The notes under the pieces are model-generated. The model had not been told where the DNA came from. It saw only the letters and a list, made by a program, of their open reading frames with translations, and made no database searches. A stretch of 63,609 bases of DNA from a bacterium (GTDB lineage: Bacteria; Acidobacteriota; Thermoanaerobaculia; Multivoradales; J023). Below, one piece after another: positions 50,533 to 60,034 of this stretch; position 1 is the stretch's first letter, and the number at the start of each line of letters is the position of its first letter. Position numbers and translations under genes: made by a program. The stretch covers positions 1 through 63,609 of the forward strand of contig JAAELT010000601.1 in assembly GCA_024226315.1 (NCBI GenBank), in the 5' to 3' direction.

Positions 50533-53529
50533 GTGACCCGAGTCTCCACCCCGTCTCCCACCGCCCGATCCCTGGCTTCGCGAGCGGCGCTGCCGCTCGT
50601 GGCACTGCTGCTCGTGACCTCGCTCGCTGTCGCGCCGGCCGGCGGTCAGCTGCTCAACAGCTTCGGCAAGAACAAGATCCAGTACCGCGATTTCGACTGG
50701 AAGATCTACCACTCCCAGCATTTCGACATCTACTACTACGAGACCGAGGAGCACCTGCTCGAGAAGACCGCCTCGTTCGCCGAGAGCGCCTACGACGAGC
50801 TCTCCCGCACCTTCGACTACCAGATTCAGGATCCGACGCCGCTGATCGTCTACTCCACTCATTCGGCGTTCCTGCAGAATAACGTCATCCTGAACGGCAT
50901 CCCGGAAGGCGTCGGGGCGTTCGCCACCTCCAACCGCTTCCGAATGGTGCTGCCGCTGGATCTGCCGGATCCGCAGTTGATGGCGTTGATCCGCCACGAG
51001 CTGACCCACATTTTCCAGTACCACATCCTCTCGCGCGGCAAGATCGGCGCCGGCCTGCGCGGCCAGCCCCCCCAGTGGTTCATGGAAGGCATGGCGAGCT
51101 ACTTCGGTGACGACGAGACCCCCGGCGACCGCAAGTTCATGGTCGACGCGGTTGTCAACGACAACATCCCGTCGGTACAGGCGTTGGGCGGCGGCTTCTT
51201 CGCCTACCGCTACGGCCACGCGGTCTTCGACTACATCGAGGAACGCTGGGGTAAGGAGGCGGTGCTCGACTTGATCTACGAGTTCCGCAACACCCTGGGC
51301 TCGCGTATCGGCAAGGCGATCGAGCGCACCTTCCGTATGGACGTCGAGGACTTCGACGCCGAGTTCCGCCGCTGGGCGCGCCAGAAGTACCTGCCGACGC
51401 TGCTCGAGACCGGTGAGCCCGGCGACTTCGGCAAACCGTTCCGACTCGAGCCCGGCACCTTCGGCGGCCAGGAGTTCTCCCCCGCGGCCTCGCCCTCGGG
51501 CGACCTGGTGGCCTCGATCACCACTGACAAGGGCGAGGTCGACGTGTCGCTGTTCGACGCCCCCAAACGGCGCCGGATCCGCACCCTGACCAAGGGCTTC
51601 GACCGCCAGATCAAAAACATCTCGGTGCACACCAGCCGTCAGCTCGGCTCGGATCTGGCGTTCTCGCCCGACGGCAACTACATCGCCGCTTTCGCCCGCC
51701 GCGAGGGGGGCTTCAGCCTGATCCTGATCGACGTCATCAACGGCGGTCTGAGCAAGATCATCGACATGGAGATCGAGCAGCAGCGCTCGCCGTCGTTCCA
51801 CCCCGACGGCCAGTCGGTGGTCTTCGGCGGCAACTACAACGGCCAGTTCGACATCTTCGCGATCGACCTCGACAGCTACGACATCACCAACCTCACCAAC
51901 GACGAGTTCTTCGACGCCGCGCCGGCCTACTCGCCCGACGGCCGCTGGCTGACCTACACCTCGTTCGTCGGCGAGTACGCTCAGATCTTCCGCGCCTCGA
52001 CGGCGGATCTCTCCCAGCGCTACCAGCTGACCAGCGGCGAGTTCCACAACAAGGAGCCCGCCTACTCGGCCGAGGGCGATCGGATCTACTTCACCTCCAA
52101 CCGCACCGGCGCCGACAACATCTTCGGCCTGGACCTGGAGAGGAAGGAGCTCACCCAGTACACCAACGCCGTCACCGGCTGTGACCGGCCCACGGTGCTG
52201 CCGCTGCCCGAGGGCGGCGAGCGGCTGGTGTACTCCGGTTACTGGAAGGGCCGCTTCGATCTGTTCATGACCGACGTCGAGGAACCGCTGACCGAACCCG
52301 TGCCGGTGCAAATCGCCTCCGAGCCGGCGGCGATGGGCGAGCTCGAGCGCTACGAGCCGGACATCGAGGTCACCGTCGACGAAGACAAGATCGATCCTTA
52401 CGGCGGCTTCAAGTTCTTCCTCGAAGACGCCCAGAATTACATCGGTGTCGACAGCGACCAGGTGTTCATCGGCCGGGTGCTGCTGTCGTTCACCGACTAC
52501 CTGGGCGACCGGCGGATCATCCTCAACGTCGCCGCCGTCGACGCGCTGTCGGACTTCGACGCCATCTACTTCAACCAGCGCAAACGCCAGCAATGGGCGG
52601 GCCGGCTGTTCGACCGGCGGGTCTACGCCTTCAGCCCCGAGTTCGACGACGAGGGCTTCGTCCGCGACTTCAACCGCAATCAGATCTACGGCATCACCGG
52701 TGCCGAGTATCTGCGCGTCTTCCCGCTGTCGTTCAACCGGCGCTTCGAGCTCACCGGCGGCGCCTATTTCCGCGAGTTCGACACGTTCAGTACCGCGGTC
52801 GACAGCACCGGCGACCAGAAGCTCGTGATCGCGCCGCGCTCCGACGTCTACCCGCAGATCCGTGCCGGCTTCGTCTCCGACACCACGATCTACAACAACT
52901 GGGGGCCGGTCGGCGGCCACCGCGTGCGGATGCAGGCGTCCTGGGCTCCGGACTTCGACAAGGAAGGCCCCGACATCACGCCTGAGCAGGCGATCCAACT
53001 GATTCTCGCGGGGATCGAGCCGGCCTTCGGCAGCACCGACTCGAGCACTCTGGTCACCAACGTGTCGCTCGACGCGCGCAAGTACCTGCCGGTCACCCGG
53101 CGTATGAACTTCGCCTTCCGCTTCTTCGGCTATTCGTCGACCGGCAACGCTCCCGAGCCGGTCTACATCGGTGGCCTCGACACGATCCGCGGCTTCAACA
53201 TTCGCTCGATCGGCGGCTTCCGGGCCTTCTACGGCAATGTCGAGTTCCGCTTCCCGCTGATCGACCAGCTGGTCCTGCCGTTCATTGCCTTCCAGGGCAT
53301 CCGCGGCAATATCTTCTTCGATATCGGCGGCGCCTGGTTCCCGGAGGTCGACGACTTCGACTTCGTGGACGACGAGGACCGTCTGGAAGACGCCATTGCG
53401 TCCTACGGCTTCGGCCTCTCCTTCAGGGCCTTCGGCATGAACCTCAACTGGGACTTCGCCAAGCGCTACGACCTGAAGGATTCCGACGGCGGCTTCGAGA
53501 CCGGCTTCTGGATCGGCAACCGCTTCTAG
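50533..53529 (+). CDS. Gluzincin-like peptidase - TolB-type propeller - Omp85-type barrel protein
   Basis: This 998-residue protein starts at GTG 50533 behind GGAGGT, with a signal peptide (LPLVALLLVTSLAVAPAGG). Residues ~35-290 are a peptidase MA-like domain with HExxH (RHELTHIFQYH) and WFMEGMASYF. Residues ~320-600 are PD40/TolB-type repeats (FSPDGNYIAAFARR; HPDGQSVVFGG; YSPDGRWLTYTS). The C-terminal ~350 residues resemble a surface-antigen (Omp85/D15) barrel: YIGGLDTIRGFNIRSIGGF, FFDIGGAWF, and a final aromatic residue. Such proteins are seen in Acidobacteria and related phyla; the substrate is unknown. It should sit in the outer membrane with the peptidase domain in the periplasm. Confidence 0.85.
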   Translation: MTRVSTPSPTARSLASRAALPLVALLLVTSLAVAPAGGQLLNSFGKNKIQYRDFDWKIYHSQHFDIYYYETEEHLLEKTASFAESAYDELSRTFDYQIQDPTPLIVYSTHSAFLQNNVILNGIPEGVGAFATSNRFRMVLPLDLPDPQLMALIRHELTHIFQYHILSRGKIGAGLRGQPPQWFMEGMASYFGDDETPGDRKFMVDAVVNDNIPSVQALGGGFFAYRYGHAVFDYIEERWGKEAVLDLIYEFRNTLGSRIGKAIERTFRMDVEDFDAEFRRWARQKYLPTLLETGEPGDFGKPFRLEPGTFGGQEFSPAASPSGDLVASITTDKGEVDVSLFDAPKRRRIRTLTKGFDRQIKNISVHTSRQLGSDLAFSPDGNYIAAFARREGGFSLILIDVINGGLSKIIDMEIEQQRSPSFHPDGQSVVFGGNYNGQFDIFAIDLDSYDITNLTNDEFFDAAPAYSPDGRWLTYTSFVGEYAQIFRASTADLSQRYQLTSGEFHNKEPAYSAEGDRIYFTSNRTGADNIFGLDLERKELTQYTNAVTGCDRPTVLPLPEGGERLVYSGYWKGRFDLFMTDVEEPLTEPVPVQIASEPAAMGELERYEPDIEVTVDEDKIDPYGGFKFFLEDAQNYIGVDSDQVFIGRVLLSFTDYLGDRRIILNVAAVDALSDFDAIYFNQRKRQQWAGRLFDRRVYAFSPEFDDEGFVRDFNRNQIYGITGAEYLRVFPLSFNRRFELTGGAYFREFDTFSTAVDSTGDQKLVIAPRSDVYPQIRAGFVSDTTIYNNWGPVGGHRVRMQASWAPDFDKEGPDITPEQAIQLILAGIEPAFGSTDSSTLVTNVSLDARKYLPVTRRMNFAFRFFGYSSTGNAPEPVYIGGLDTIRGFNIRSIGGFRAFYGNVEFRFPLIDQLVLPFIAFQGIRGNIFFDIGGAWFPEVDDFDFVDDEDRLEDAIASYGFGLSFRAFGMNLNWDFAKRYDLKDSDGGFETGFWIGNRF

Positions 53530-53558
53530 GTGACCGCCCGGAGGGGCAGATCGTAGAG

Positions 53559-53583
53559 CCCGGGGCAACTGCCCCGGGTTTTT
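53559..53583 (+). terminator. Rho-independent terminator
   Basis: CCCGGGGC (53559-53566), loop AACT, GCCCCGGG (53571-53578) and TTTTT make a textbook terminator 30 bp after the stop of the large Omp85-like gene. Confidence 0.93.
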
Positions 53584-53618
53584 GCGGTAGACTCACCGCT
53601 CACCTCCGACTGGGCATC

Positions 53619-54764
53619 ATGGCAGTAGCGGAACTCCAGCAGCGGCTCGAGGAGTACGAGAGTCTTCTCGAGATCAGCGTCGAGCTCGCCGGCAGCCTCG
53701 ACATCGAGCAGGTCCTGGAGCTCGCCATGGACCGCGCGGAGAGGCTTTGCCGCGCCGAGACGAGCTCGATCTGGGAGGTCGACGGGGGCCGCGAAGAGCT
53801 ATTCTTCCGCATCGTCCGGGGCACCGCCGCGGACGAGATCCGCCACCGCCGGGTGCCTATGGGCGAGGGCCTCGTCGGCCGGGTGGCGATGTCCGGCGAG
53901 GCCGAGATCGTCGACGACGTGACCGCCGACCCCCAGTGGCGCGGCGAGCTCTCGGGCACCTTCAAGACCAAGGCGGTGCTGACCGTGCCGCTCAAGGCGC
54001 ACGCCAGGGTGGTGGGTGTCCTCCAGCTGCTGAATCCCATCGGCAAGCTGACCTTCTCGGCCGACGACCTGGAGCGCATGCGTCTGTTCGCCGCTCCGCT
54101 CGGCCAGGCGATCGACAACGCCCGCCTCTACTCCCTGCTCAAGGGCCAGTTCGTCGACTCCGTGACGGCGCTGGCCGAAGCGATCGAAAAGCGCGACCCC
54201 TACACCGGTGGTCACATTCAGCGGGTGGTGTTGTATTCATTGCTCCTGGGCTTCGAGATGGGCCTCTCCCACGAGGAGCTGGAAGAGCTGCGCTTGGCGT
54301 CGACGCTCCACGACGTCGGCAAGATCGCGGTCCCCGACGACGTGTTGCGCAAGCCCGCGCCGCTTTCCGACAGCGAGCTGCGGATCATGCAGCGCCATAC
54401 CATCGACGGCGCCGACATCGTGTCGAGGATCCGCGAGCTGCGCGGCATCCTGCCGGGGGTTCGCAGTCACCACGAGCGCCTCGACGGCAAAGGCTACCCA
54501 GACGGCCTGGACGACGCCGAGATCCCCATGGCGGCGCGGATCATCGCGGTCGCCGACACCTACGACGCGGTCACCAGCAGCCGGCCGTACCGTTCGGCCA
54601 TGGCGCCCGAAGCCGCGGCCGACGAAATCTACAGCGGCGCCGGCACGCAATTCTGCCCCGAGGTGGTGGCGGCGTTCAAGCGCCTGATGGAGCGTAGTGA
54701 CTTTCGCGTGGCGGCTGGCGAGAGGTTGCAGCGTTCCTTGTTCGGCGATGGCGAGCAGAGGTAG
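53619..54764 (+). CDS. GAF-HD-GYP cyclic-di-GMP phosphodiesterase
   Basis: This 381-residue cytoplasmic protein has an N-terminal GAF domain (~14-165: ELAGSLDIEQVLELAMDRAE, GEGLVGRVAMSGEAEIVDD, VPLKAHARVVGVLQLLN) and an HD-GYP domain (~175-370: KRDPYTGGHIQRVV, TLHDVGKIAVPDDVL, HHERLDGKGYPDGL, AVADTYDAVTSSRPYR). All metal-binding and GYP residues are in place. It should break down c-di-GMP under control of a GAF ligand. A GGDEF protein lies at 22.7 kb. Confidence 0.95.
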   Translation: MAVAELQQRLEEYESLLEISVELAGSLDIEQVLELAMDRAERLCRAETSSIWEVDGGREELFFRIVRGTAADEIRHRRVPMGEGLVGRVAMSGEAEIVDDVTADPQWRGELSGTFKTKAVLTVPLKAHARVVGVLQLLNPIGKLTFSADDLERMRLFAAPLGQAIDNARLYSLLKGQFVDSVTALAEAIEKRDPYTGGHIQRVVLYSLLLGFEMGLSHEELEELRLASTLHDVGKIAVPDDVLRKPAPLSDSELRIMQRHTIDGADIVSRIRELRGILPGVRSHHERLDGKGYPDGLDDAEIPMAARIIAVADTYDAVTSSRPYRSAMAPEAAADEIYSGAGTQFCPEVVAAFKRLMERSDFRVAAGERLQRSLFGDGEQR

Positions 54765-54902
54765 AATATGGAATCTCTACCGTACTTTCATGACGCTTCT
54801 TGCCCCTATGCTGTCCGGCGAAATCGAGCCAGCACATTGCCTCTTCGCTCATGAAGCGATGACCGGCGTGGCACGCCCCCGCATCCTGAGGCTGGCCATC
54901 CG

Positions 54903-55664
54903 ATGAAGATCGAGGTCCTGGGAGCGTACGGCGGCCAGAGCCCGGAGTGCCGCCTGACCTGTCTGCTGATCAACGACCGCATCGCGCTCGATGCCGGCTC
55001 GCTGTCGCAATCACTGCCGATCGAGCGGCAGGCCGAGGTCCGCCGCATCCTGATCTCCCACTCCCACATGGACCACACGGCCTCGATTCCGTTCTTCATC
55101 GAGAACGTCTTCGGCCGCGGTCAGCAGACCATCGACATCCACACCTCCGCGGCGACCGAGTACGCGATCCGCAAGTACCTGTTCAACAACGCCACCTGGC
55201 CGGACTTCACCCGCATTCCGAATCACCTGCTGCCGGCGGTCAAGTTCCACGAGCTGGAAGACGACGTGCCGGTCGAGCTCGACGGCGTGCGTATCACCCC
55301 GGTCCCGGTCGATCATCTGGTGCCGACCCACGGCTTCCTGATCGAACAGGGCGGCAAGGCGGTGCTGTGGTCGAGCGACACCGGCCCGACTCTGCGTCTC
55401 TGGCAGGTCGCCAACAGCACCCGCAACCTGCAGGCGGTGTGCATCGACACCAGCTTCGACAACTCGCTTCAGCAGATCGCCGACGTCTCGTTCCACCTCA
55501 CCCCGAGGACGCTGGCGCAAGAGCTCGAGAAGCTCGAAAACCGGGTACCGATCCTACTCCATCATCTGAAGCCGCCGTGCGTCGCGCAGATCCGCGCCGA
55601 GGTGCGCCAGATGAAGAACCCGGACATCGACTTCCTCGAGCAGGGCAAGGTCTACGAATTCTGA
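54903..55664 (+). CDS. Class II cyclic-nucleotide phosphodiesterase-like metallo-beta-lactamase protein
   Basis: This 253-residue protein shows HSHMDHTASIPFFIEN (metal motif H-x-H-x-D-H), HTSAATEYAIRKYLFNN, PVDHLVPTHGFLI, SSDTGPTLRLW and ILLHHLKPPCVAQI, which match class II cAMP phosphodiesterases (CpdP/PDE1 type). It would hydrolyse 3',5'-cyclic nucleotides. There is no signal peptide. It follows the HD-GYP gene by 138 bp, but cotranscription is not certain. Confidence 0.88.
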   Translation: MKIEVLGAYGGQSPECRLTCLLINDRIALDAGSLSQSLPIERQAEVRRILISHSHMDHTASIPFFIENVFGRGQQTIDIHTSAATEYAIRKYLFNNATWPDFTRIPNHLLPAVKFHELEDDVPVELDGVRITPVPVDHLVPTHGFLIEQGGKAVLWSSDTGPTLRLWQVANSTRNLQAVCIDTSFDNSLQQIADVSFHLTPRTLAQELEKLENRVPILLHHLKPPCVAQIRAEVRQMKNPDIDFLEQGKVYEF

Positions 55665-55833
55665 CGCCACATCATCCGGGGTGCCCGGCGCCTCGCAACC
55701 CAACATCTTGGGCTCCCCGGAAACTTGGCGCTAGCCATCGCGCCCATGATCGGCTAGGCTTGAGACCGTCTCGAGCGACTTCCTTCTGACGCCTCAGCGG
55801 ATCATTCACGACCGGTAGAAGTACGGCGACACC

Positions 55834-56670
55834 ATGCGCTTGGCGGTTCTGGGTTCGGGCAGCGGGGGCAATTCTCTGATCATCGAGTCGGCGGGCAAGC
55901 GCCTGCTGCTCGATGTCGGGTTCTCCTGTCGTCAGATCGAACAACGGCTCGCCGGCCTGGGCGTGGACCTGGAGCAGGTCGACGCGCTGCTGCTGACCCA
56001 CGAGCACCAGGACCACTGCCGAGGCGCCGACGTGATGCTGCGGCGCTACGGCCTGCCGACCTACGCCACCCAGGGGACCCTCGACGGCGCCGGCCTGAGC
56101 GCCGAAGCGGTCGGTGAAGTGCGAGCGATCCGCTCGGGCAAGCCGTTCGAAGTTTCCGAGGCACCAGGGTTCTGGGTCGAGGCCTTCGGCATTCCCCACG
56201 ACGCCCGGGAGCCGGTGGGATTCGTGATCGAGGACGCCGAAGGCTGCCGCATCGGCCTGGCGGCCGACCTGGGCAGCCGCAGCCAACTGGCGTGGGGCCG
56301 CCTCCAGGATCTGGACTGCCTGGTGATCGAGACCAACCACGACCTCCAGATGTTGCGCACCGGGCCCTATCCCTGGCACCTCAAACAGCGGGTCGCTGGC
56401 CGCCACGGCCACCTGTCGAACCGCGAGGCCGCCGACGGCGTCGCCGAGCTGCTCTCGGATCGCCTGAGCTCGGTGGTGCTCTACCATCTCTCCGAGACCA
56501 ACAACCTGCCCGCCCTGGCGGCCGAGGCGGTCGGAGACAGGCTCGACCGCGACGGCTCGGCGGCACGGGTCGTGGTGACCCGGCAGCACGAGCCGACCCC
56601 GTGGATCGAGATTCAGCGCGGCGCCCACTCCCTGGCCAGCGGTGCCTGGCGGCAGGGCACGTTGTTCTGA
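55834..56670 (+). CDS. Metallo-beta-lactamase-fold hydrolase (YycJ/WalJ-like)
   Basis: This 278-residue protein of the YycJ/WalJ/VicX type has LGSGSGGNSLIIES, LLDVGFSCRQIEQRL, LLTHEHQDHCRGADVMLRRY, ETNHDLQMLRTGPYPW, LKQRVAGRHGHLSNREAADG and VVLYHLSETNNLPALA. The metal motif is H-E-H-Q-D-H. YycJ has 5'-exonuclease activity in DNA repair in Gram-positives. It lies upstream of the purine operon. Confidence 0.9.
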   Translation: MRLAVLGSGSGGNSLIIESAGKRLLLDVGFSCRQIEQRLAGLGVDLEQVDALLLTHEHQDHCRGADVMLRRYGLPTYATQGTLDGAGLSAEAVGEVRAIRSGKPFEVSEAPGFWVEAFGIPHDAREPVGFVIEDAEGCRIGLAADLGSRSQLAWGRLQDLDCLVIETNHDLQMLRTGPYPWHLKQRVAGRHGHLSNREAADGVAELLSDRLSSVVLYHLSETNNLPALAAEAVGDRLDRDGSAARVVVTRQHEPTPWIEIQRGAHSLASGAWRQGTLF

Positions 56671-56761
56671 CGATCACGTTCTCCTGTTATCTCAGTCTCC
56701 AGTATCGAAGTCCTCAGTATCGCAGTTTCGAAAGTCGCAGTCCTTGAAGAGGGAGCACACA

Positions 56762-56818
56762 ATGGGTTTGTCCACGAACAGTCAGGGCGACGGTCGCAGG
56801 GCCGGGCACCGGGGGTGA
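56762..56818 (+). CDS. Possible 18-codon leader peptide before purS
   Basis: An ATG preceded by GGGAG opens a short frame (MGLSTNSQGDGRRAGHRG) whose TGA ends 4 bases before the purS ATG, which itself lacks a good ribosome site. Translation of the leader could feed ribosomes to purS. It might also be chance; the upstream 90 bases carry short near-repeats (AGTATCG, TCGAAGTC). Confidence 0.35.
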   Translation: MGLSTNSQGDGRRAGHRG

Positions 56819-56822
56819 CGCG

Positions 56823-57083
56823 ATGGCGGTCAAAGCAAGAATCACGGTCTATCCGCGTCCGGAGATCCTCGACCCGCAGGGCAAGGCGATCACCGGCGCT
56901 CTCGGACGCCTCGGCTTCGGTCAGGTCACCGACGTGCGCGCCGGCAAGAGCTTCGAGATCGAGTTGTCGAAGAAGGGCAGGAACGTCGAGAAGGTGCTGG
57001 CTCAGATGTGCGAGCAGCTGCTGGCGAACACCCTGATCGAGGACTACTCGGTCGAGCTGCTCGACGGAGGGGCGAAAAAATGA
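56823..57083 (+). CDS. purS: PurS subunit of FGAM synthase
   Basis: This 86-residue protein matches PurS: ARITVYPRPEILDPQGKAI, LGRLGFGQVTDVRAGKSFEI, CEQLLANTLIEDYSVEL. It bridges PurQ and the small PurL in the three-part FGAM synthase. It is the first recognisable gene of the operon and overlaps purQ by 4 bp. Confidence 0.97.
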   Translation: MAVKARITVYPRPEILDPQGKAITGALGRLGFGQVTDVRAGKSFEIELSKKGRNVEKVLAQMCEQLLANTLIEDYSVELLDGGAKK

Positions 57084-57805
57084 GGTGCGGGGTGGTCGTC
57101 TTCCCGGGCAGCAACTGCGACCACGACGTCTACCACGTGCTCAAGCACGTCCTGGATCAAGAAGTCCTGTTCCTGTGGCACGGCGACGCCGACCTGCGCG
57201 ATTGCCAGCTGGTGGTGCTACCCGGGGGCTTCTCCTACGGCGACTACCTGCGTGCCGGCGCCATGGCGGTGCACTCGCCGATCCTGGAGGAAGTGCGGCG
57301 ACACGCAGAGTCCGGCGGCCAGGTGCTGGGCATTTGCAACGGCTTCCAGATCCTGCTCGAGACGGGCCTGCTCGACGGCGCCATGCGCCGCAATCGCAGC
57401 CTGCGCTTCGAGTGCCGCGACGTGTATCTGAGAGTCGAGCGCGACGATCTGCCGTTCACCTCCGACTACGACCAGGGCCAGGTTCTGCGCATGCCCATCG
57501 CCCACGCCGAGGGCAGCTACATCGGCTCCGAGGAGATGCTCGACGAGCTCGAGGAGAGCTCCCGGGTAGTGTTCCGCTACGTCACGCCGGACGGCGCCGA
57601 CGCCACCGGCGAAGACGAGGAGCGATGGAACGTCAACGGCTCGGCGCGGGCTATCGCCGGCGTCTGTAACGAAGCCGGCAACGTCCTGGGCATGATGCCC
57701 CATCCGGAGAGGTGCGCCGAGCAGGTGTTCGGCAACGTCGACGGCCTGGCGGTGTTCGCCGCGGTGGCCGGCGCCGGGGCGCGCGGACTCGGGGTGCTGT
57801 CATGA
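57080..57805 (+). CDS. purQ: PurQ glutaminase subunit of FGAM synthase
   Basis: This 241-residue class I glutamine amidotransferase has VVVFPGSNCDHDVYHVL, VLPGGFSYGDYLRAGAMA, the nucleophile Cys in LGICNGFQILLE, and His/Glu in MMPHPERCAEQ. It frees ammonia for PurL. The ATG at 57080 lies inside the purS stop (ATGA), and its own stop overlaps purL by 4 bp. Confidence 0.97.
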   Translation: MRCGVVVFPGSNCDHDVYHVLKHVLDQEVLFLWHGDADLRDCQLVVLPGGFSYGDYLRAGAMAVHSPILEEVRRHAESGGQVLGICNGFQILLETGLLDGAMRRNRSLRFECRDVYLRVERDDLPFTSDYDQGQVLRMPIAHAEGSYIGSEEMLDELEESSRVVFRYVTPDGADATGEDEERWNVNGSARAIAGVCNEAGNVLGMMPHPERCAEQVFGNVDGLAVFAAVAGAGARGLGVLS

Positions 57806-60009
57806 GCGCCGCGCAAGAGCCCGCGGTCAACCAGCGGTTGGCCGTCACCATGGGCCTCAACAAGGAAGAGTACGTCCGCATCCGCGAGCTGCTGGGCCGC
57901 AAGCCGACCTACACCGAACTCGGCATCACCGCCGCGTTGTGGTCGGAGCACTGCTCCTACAAGTCCTCGAAGGTCTATCTGCAGGAGTTCCCCACCCAGG
58001 GCGAGCACGTGCTGCAGGGGCCGGGCGAGAACGCCGGCATCGTCGACATCGGCAATGGCTGGGTGGCGGCCTTCAAGATGGAGAGCCACAACCATCCGAG
58101 TTTCATCGAGCCCTACCAGGGGGCGGCGACCGGCGTCGGCGGCATATTGCGCGACGTCTTCACTATGGGCGCGCGCCCGATCGCGTGCCTCGACTCTCTG
58201 CGTTTCGGCGCCATCGACGCGCCTCGCATGAAGCACCTGATCGACGGCGTGGTGCGCGGCATCGGCGACTACGGCAACTGCGTCGGCATCCCCACCGTCG
58301 GCGGCGAGACCGGGTTCCACAGTGGCTACGACAACAACATCCTGGTCAACGCCTTCGCCCTCGGCGTGGCGCGCCGTGAGCGGATCTTCAACGCAGTCGC
58401 TTCCGGCCCGGGCAACCCGCTGCTCTACGCCGGCAGCCGGACCGGCCGCGACGGCATCCACGGCGCGACCATGGCGTCCGAGTCCTTCGGCGCGGAGAGC
58501 GAGTCCAAACGCCCGACGGTTCAGGTCGGCGACCCGTTCACCGAGAAGGTGCTGCTCGAGGCCTGCCTGGCGGTGATGCGCACCGACGCGGTGGTCGCCG
58601 TGCAGGACATGGGCGCCGCCGGCCTGACTTCGAGCGCCTTCGAGATGGCGGATCGTGGCGGTACCGGCCTGCGCCTGGACCTCGACCGCGTGCCCCTGCG
58701 CGAGAAAGGCCTCAGCCCCTACGAGATCATGCTTTCCGAATCCCAGGAGCGCATGCTGCTGGTGGCGCGGCGGGGCCGGGAGGAAGAGGTGGCCCGGATC
58801 TTCGAGCGCTGGGGCCTCGAGGTGTCCGAGATCGGCGAGGTGACCGAGGACGGCATGGCGCGGATCAAGGCCGGCCGCAAGGAGGTCGCCAACCTGCCGA
58901 TCGCGCCACTGGGAAAGAACGCGCCCATGTACCGCCGCCCGGTGGAGGCACCCAAGGATCTGTCCAAGCGCCAGGCACCACCCGAGGTGCCGCAGCCGGA
59001 CGACTTGGCCGGCACCCTCGAGGGGCTCCTCGGTACTCCCGAGCTGGGGGACAAATCCTGGATCTGGCGCCAGTACGACCACACCGTGCGCACCAATACC
59101 GTGATCGGCCCCGGCGGCGACGCCGCCGTGCTGCTGCTCAAGGGAACGCCCTCCGGCCTGGCCTTGACCTCCGACGTCAACCCCGTCTACTGCAGCCTGG
59201 ATCCGTCCAGCGGCGGCTCGCAGGCGGTGGCCGAAGCGGTACGCAACCTGGCCTGCGTCGGCGCCGAGCCGATAGGTCTGACGGATTGCCTGAACTTCGG
59301 CAACCCCGAGGATCCGACCATCTCCTGGCAGTTCCGCGAGTGCGTGCACGGCATGGCGGCGGCCTGCGAGGCGCTCGACGTGCCGGTGATCTCGGGCAAC
59401 GTCTCGTTCTACAACGAGACCGAGGGCAAATCGATCCCGCCGACGCCGACCGTCGCCATGGTGGGTCTGATCCCCGACCTCGCGAGCCTGCCGGTGGCCC
59501 ACTTCACCAACTCCGGGGATCGCGTCCTGTTGCTGGGCGAGGACTACGGCGAGTTCGGCGGCTCGGCCTACCTGCGGCTGCTGCACGGCGTCGAGCAAGG
59601 TCGGCCTCCCAAGGTCGACCTGCGAGCCGAGGAGCGGCTCGCCGACCTGCTGCGGTTCCTGGCGTTCGAGGGCATTCTCCGCACCGCTCACGACCTGTCC
59701 GAAGGCGGCCTGGCGATTGCCCTGGCCGAGGCCACGATCGACGGCGGCCTGGGTGCCGACCTGGCGGTCGACATCGACCCGGTGCGGCTGTTCTCGGAAA
59801 CTCAGGCGCGGGCGATCGTGGCGGTAGCGCCGCACGACGTGGAACGGATCATGGAGGAGGCGACGGAGTTCGAGGTGCCCATCACCGAGCTCGGATCGGT
59901 GGGCGGAGACCGGCTGAAGGTACGGTGCGACGGAGCGACGCTCGACGCCCAGGTCGAAGACCTCTACCGGAGCTGGTCGACGGCCCTACCGCGAGCGCTG
60001 GACTTCTAG
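57802..60009 (+). CDS. purL: PurL (small type) FGAM synthase
   Basis: This 735-residue enzyme is the small PurL that works with PurS and PurQ. It has YTELGITAALWSEHCSYKSSK, ESHNHPSFIEPYQGAATGVGG, VQDMGAAGLTSSAFEMADRG and HDLSEGGLAIALAE. It turns FGAR into FGAM with ATP. It overlaps purQ by 4 bp and precedes purF by 25 bp. Confidence 0.98.
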   Translation: MSAAQEPAVNQRLAVTMGLNKEEYVRIRELLGRKPTYTELGITAALWSEHCSYKSSKVYLQEFPTQGEHVLQGPGENAGIVDIGNGWVAAFKMESHNHPSFIEPYQGAATGVGGILRDVFTMGARPIACLDSLRFGAIDAPRMKHLIDGVVRGIGDYGNCVGIPTVGGETGFHSGYDNNILVNAFALGVARRERIFNAVASGPGNPLLYAGSRTGRDGIHGATMASESFGAESESKRPTVQVGDPFTEKVLLEACLAVMRTDAVVAVQDMGAAGLTSSAFEMADRGGTGLRLDLDRVPLREKGLSPYEIMLSESQERMLLVARRGREEEVARIFERWGLEVSEIGEVTEDGMARIKAGRKEVANLPIAPLGKNAPMYRRPVEAPKDLSKRQAPPEVPQPDDLAGTLEGLLGTPELGDKSWIWRQYDHTVRTNTVIGPGGDAAVLLLKGTPSGLALTSDVNPVYCSLDPSSGGSQAVAEAVRNLACVGAEPIGLTDCLNFGNPEDPTISWQFRECVHGMAAACEALDVPVISGNVSFYNETEGKSIPPTPTVAMVGLIPDLASLPVAHFTNSGDRVLLLGEDYGEFGGSAYLRLLHGVEQGRPPKVDLRAEERLADLLRFLAFEGILRTAHDLSEGGLAIALAEATIDGGLGADLAVDIDPVRLFSETQARAIVAVAPHDVERIMEEATEFEVPITELGSVGGDRLKVRCDGATLDAQVEDLYRSWSTALPRALDF

Positions 60010-60034
60010 AGAGCGAACAGGACGACATCGGCTC

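Noticed and set aside
50395..53568. 1057-codon minus-strand frame
   Set aside because: It is the antisense of the peptidase/propeller/Omp85 gene, which has a signal peptide, ribosome site and domain motifs.
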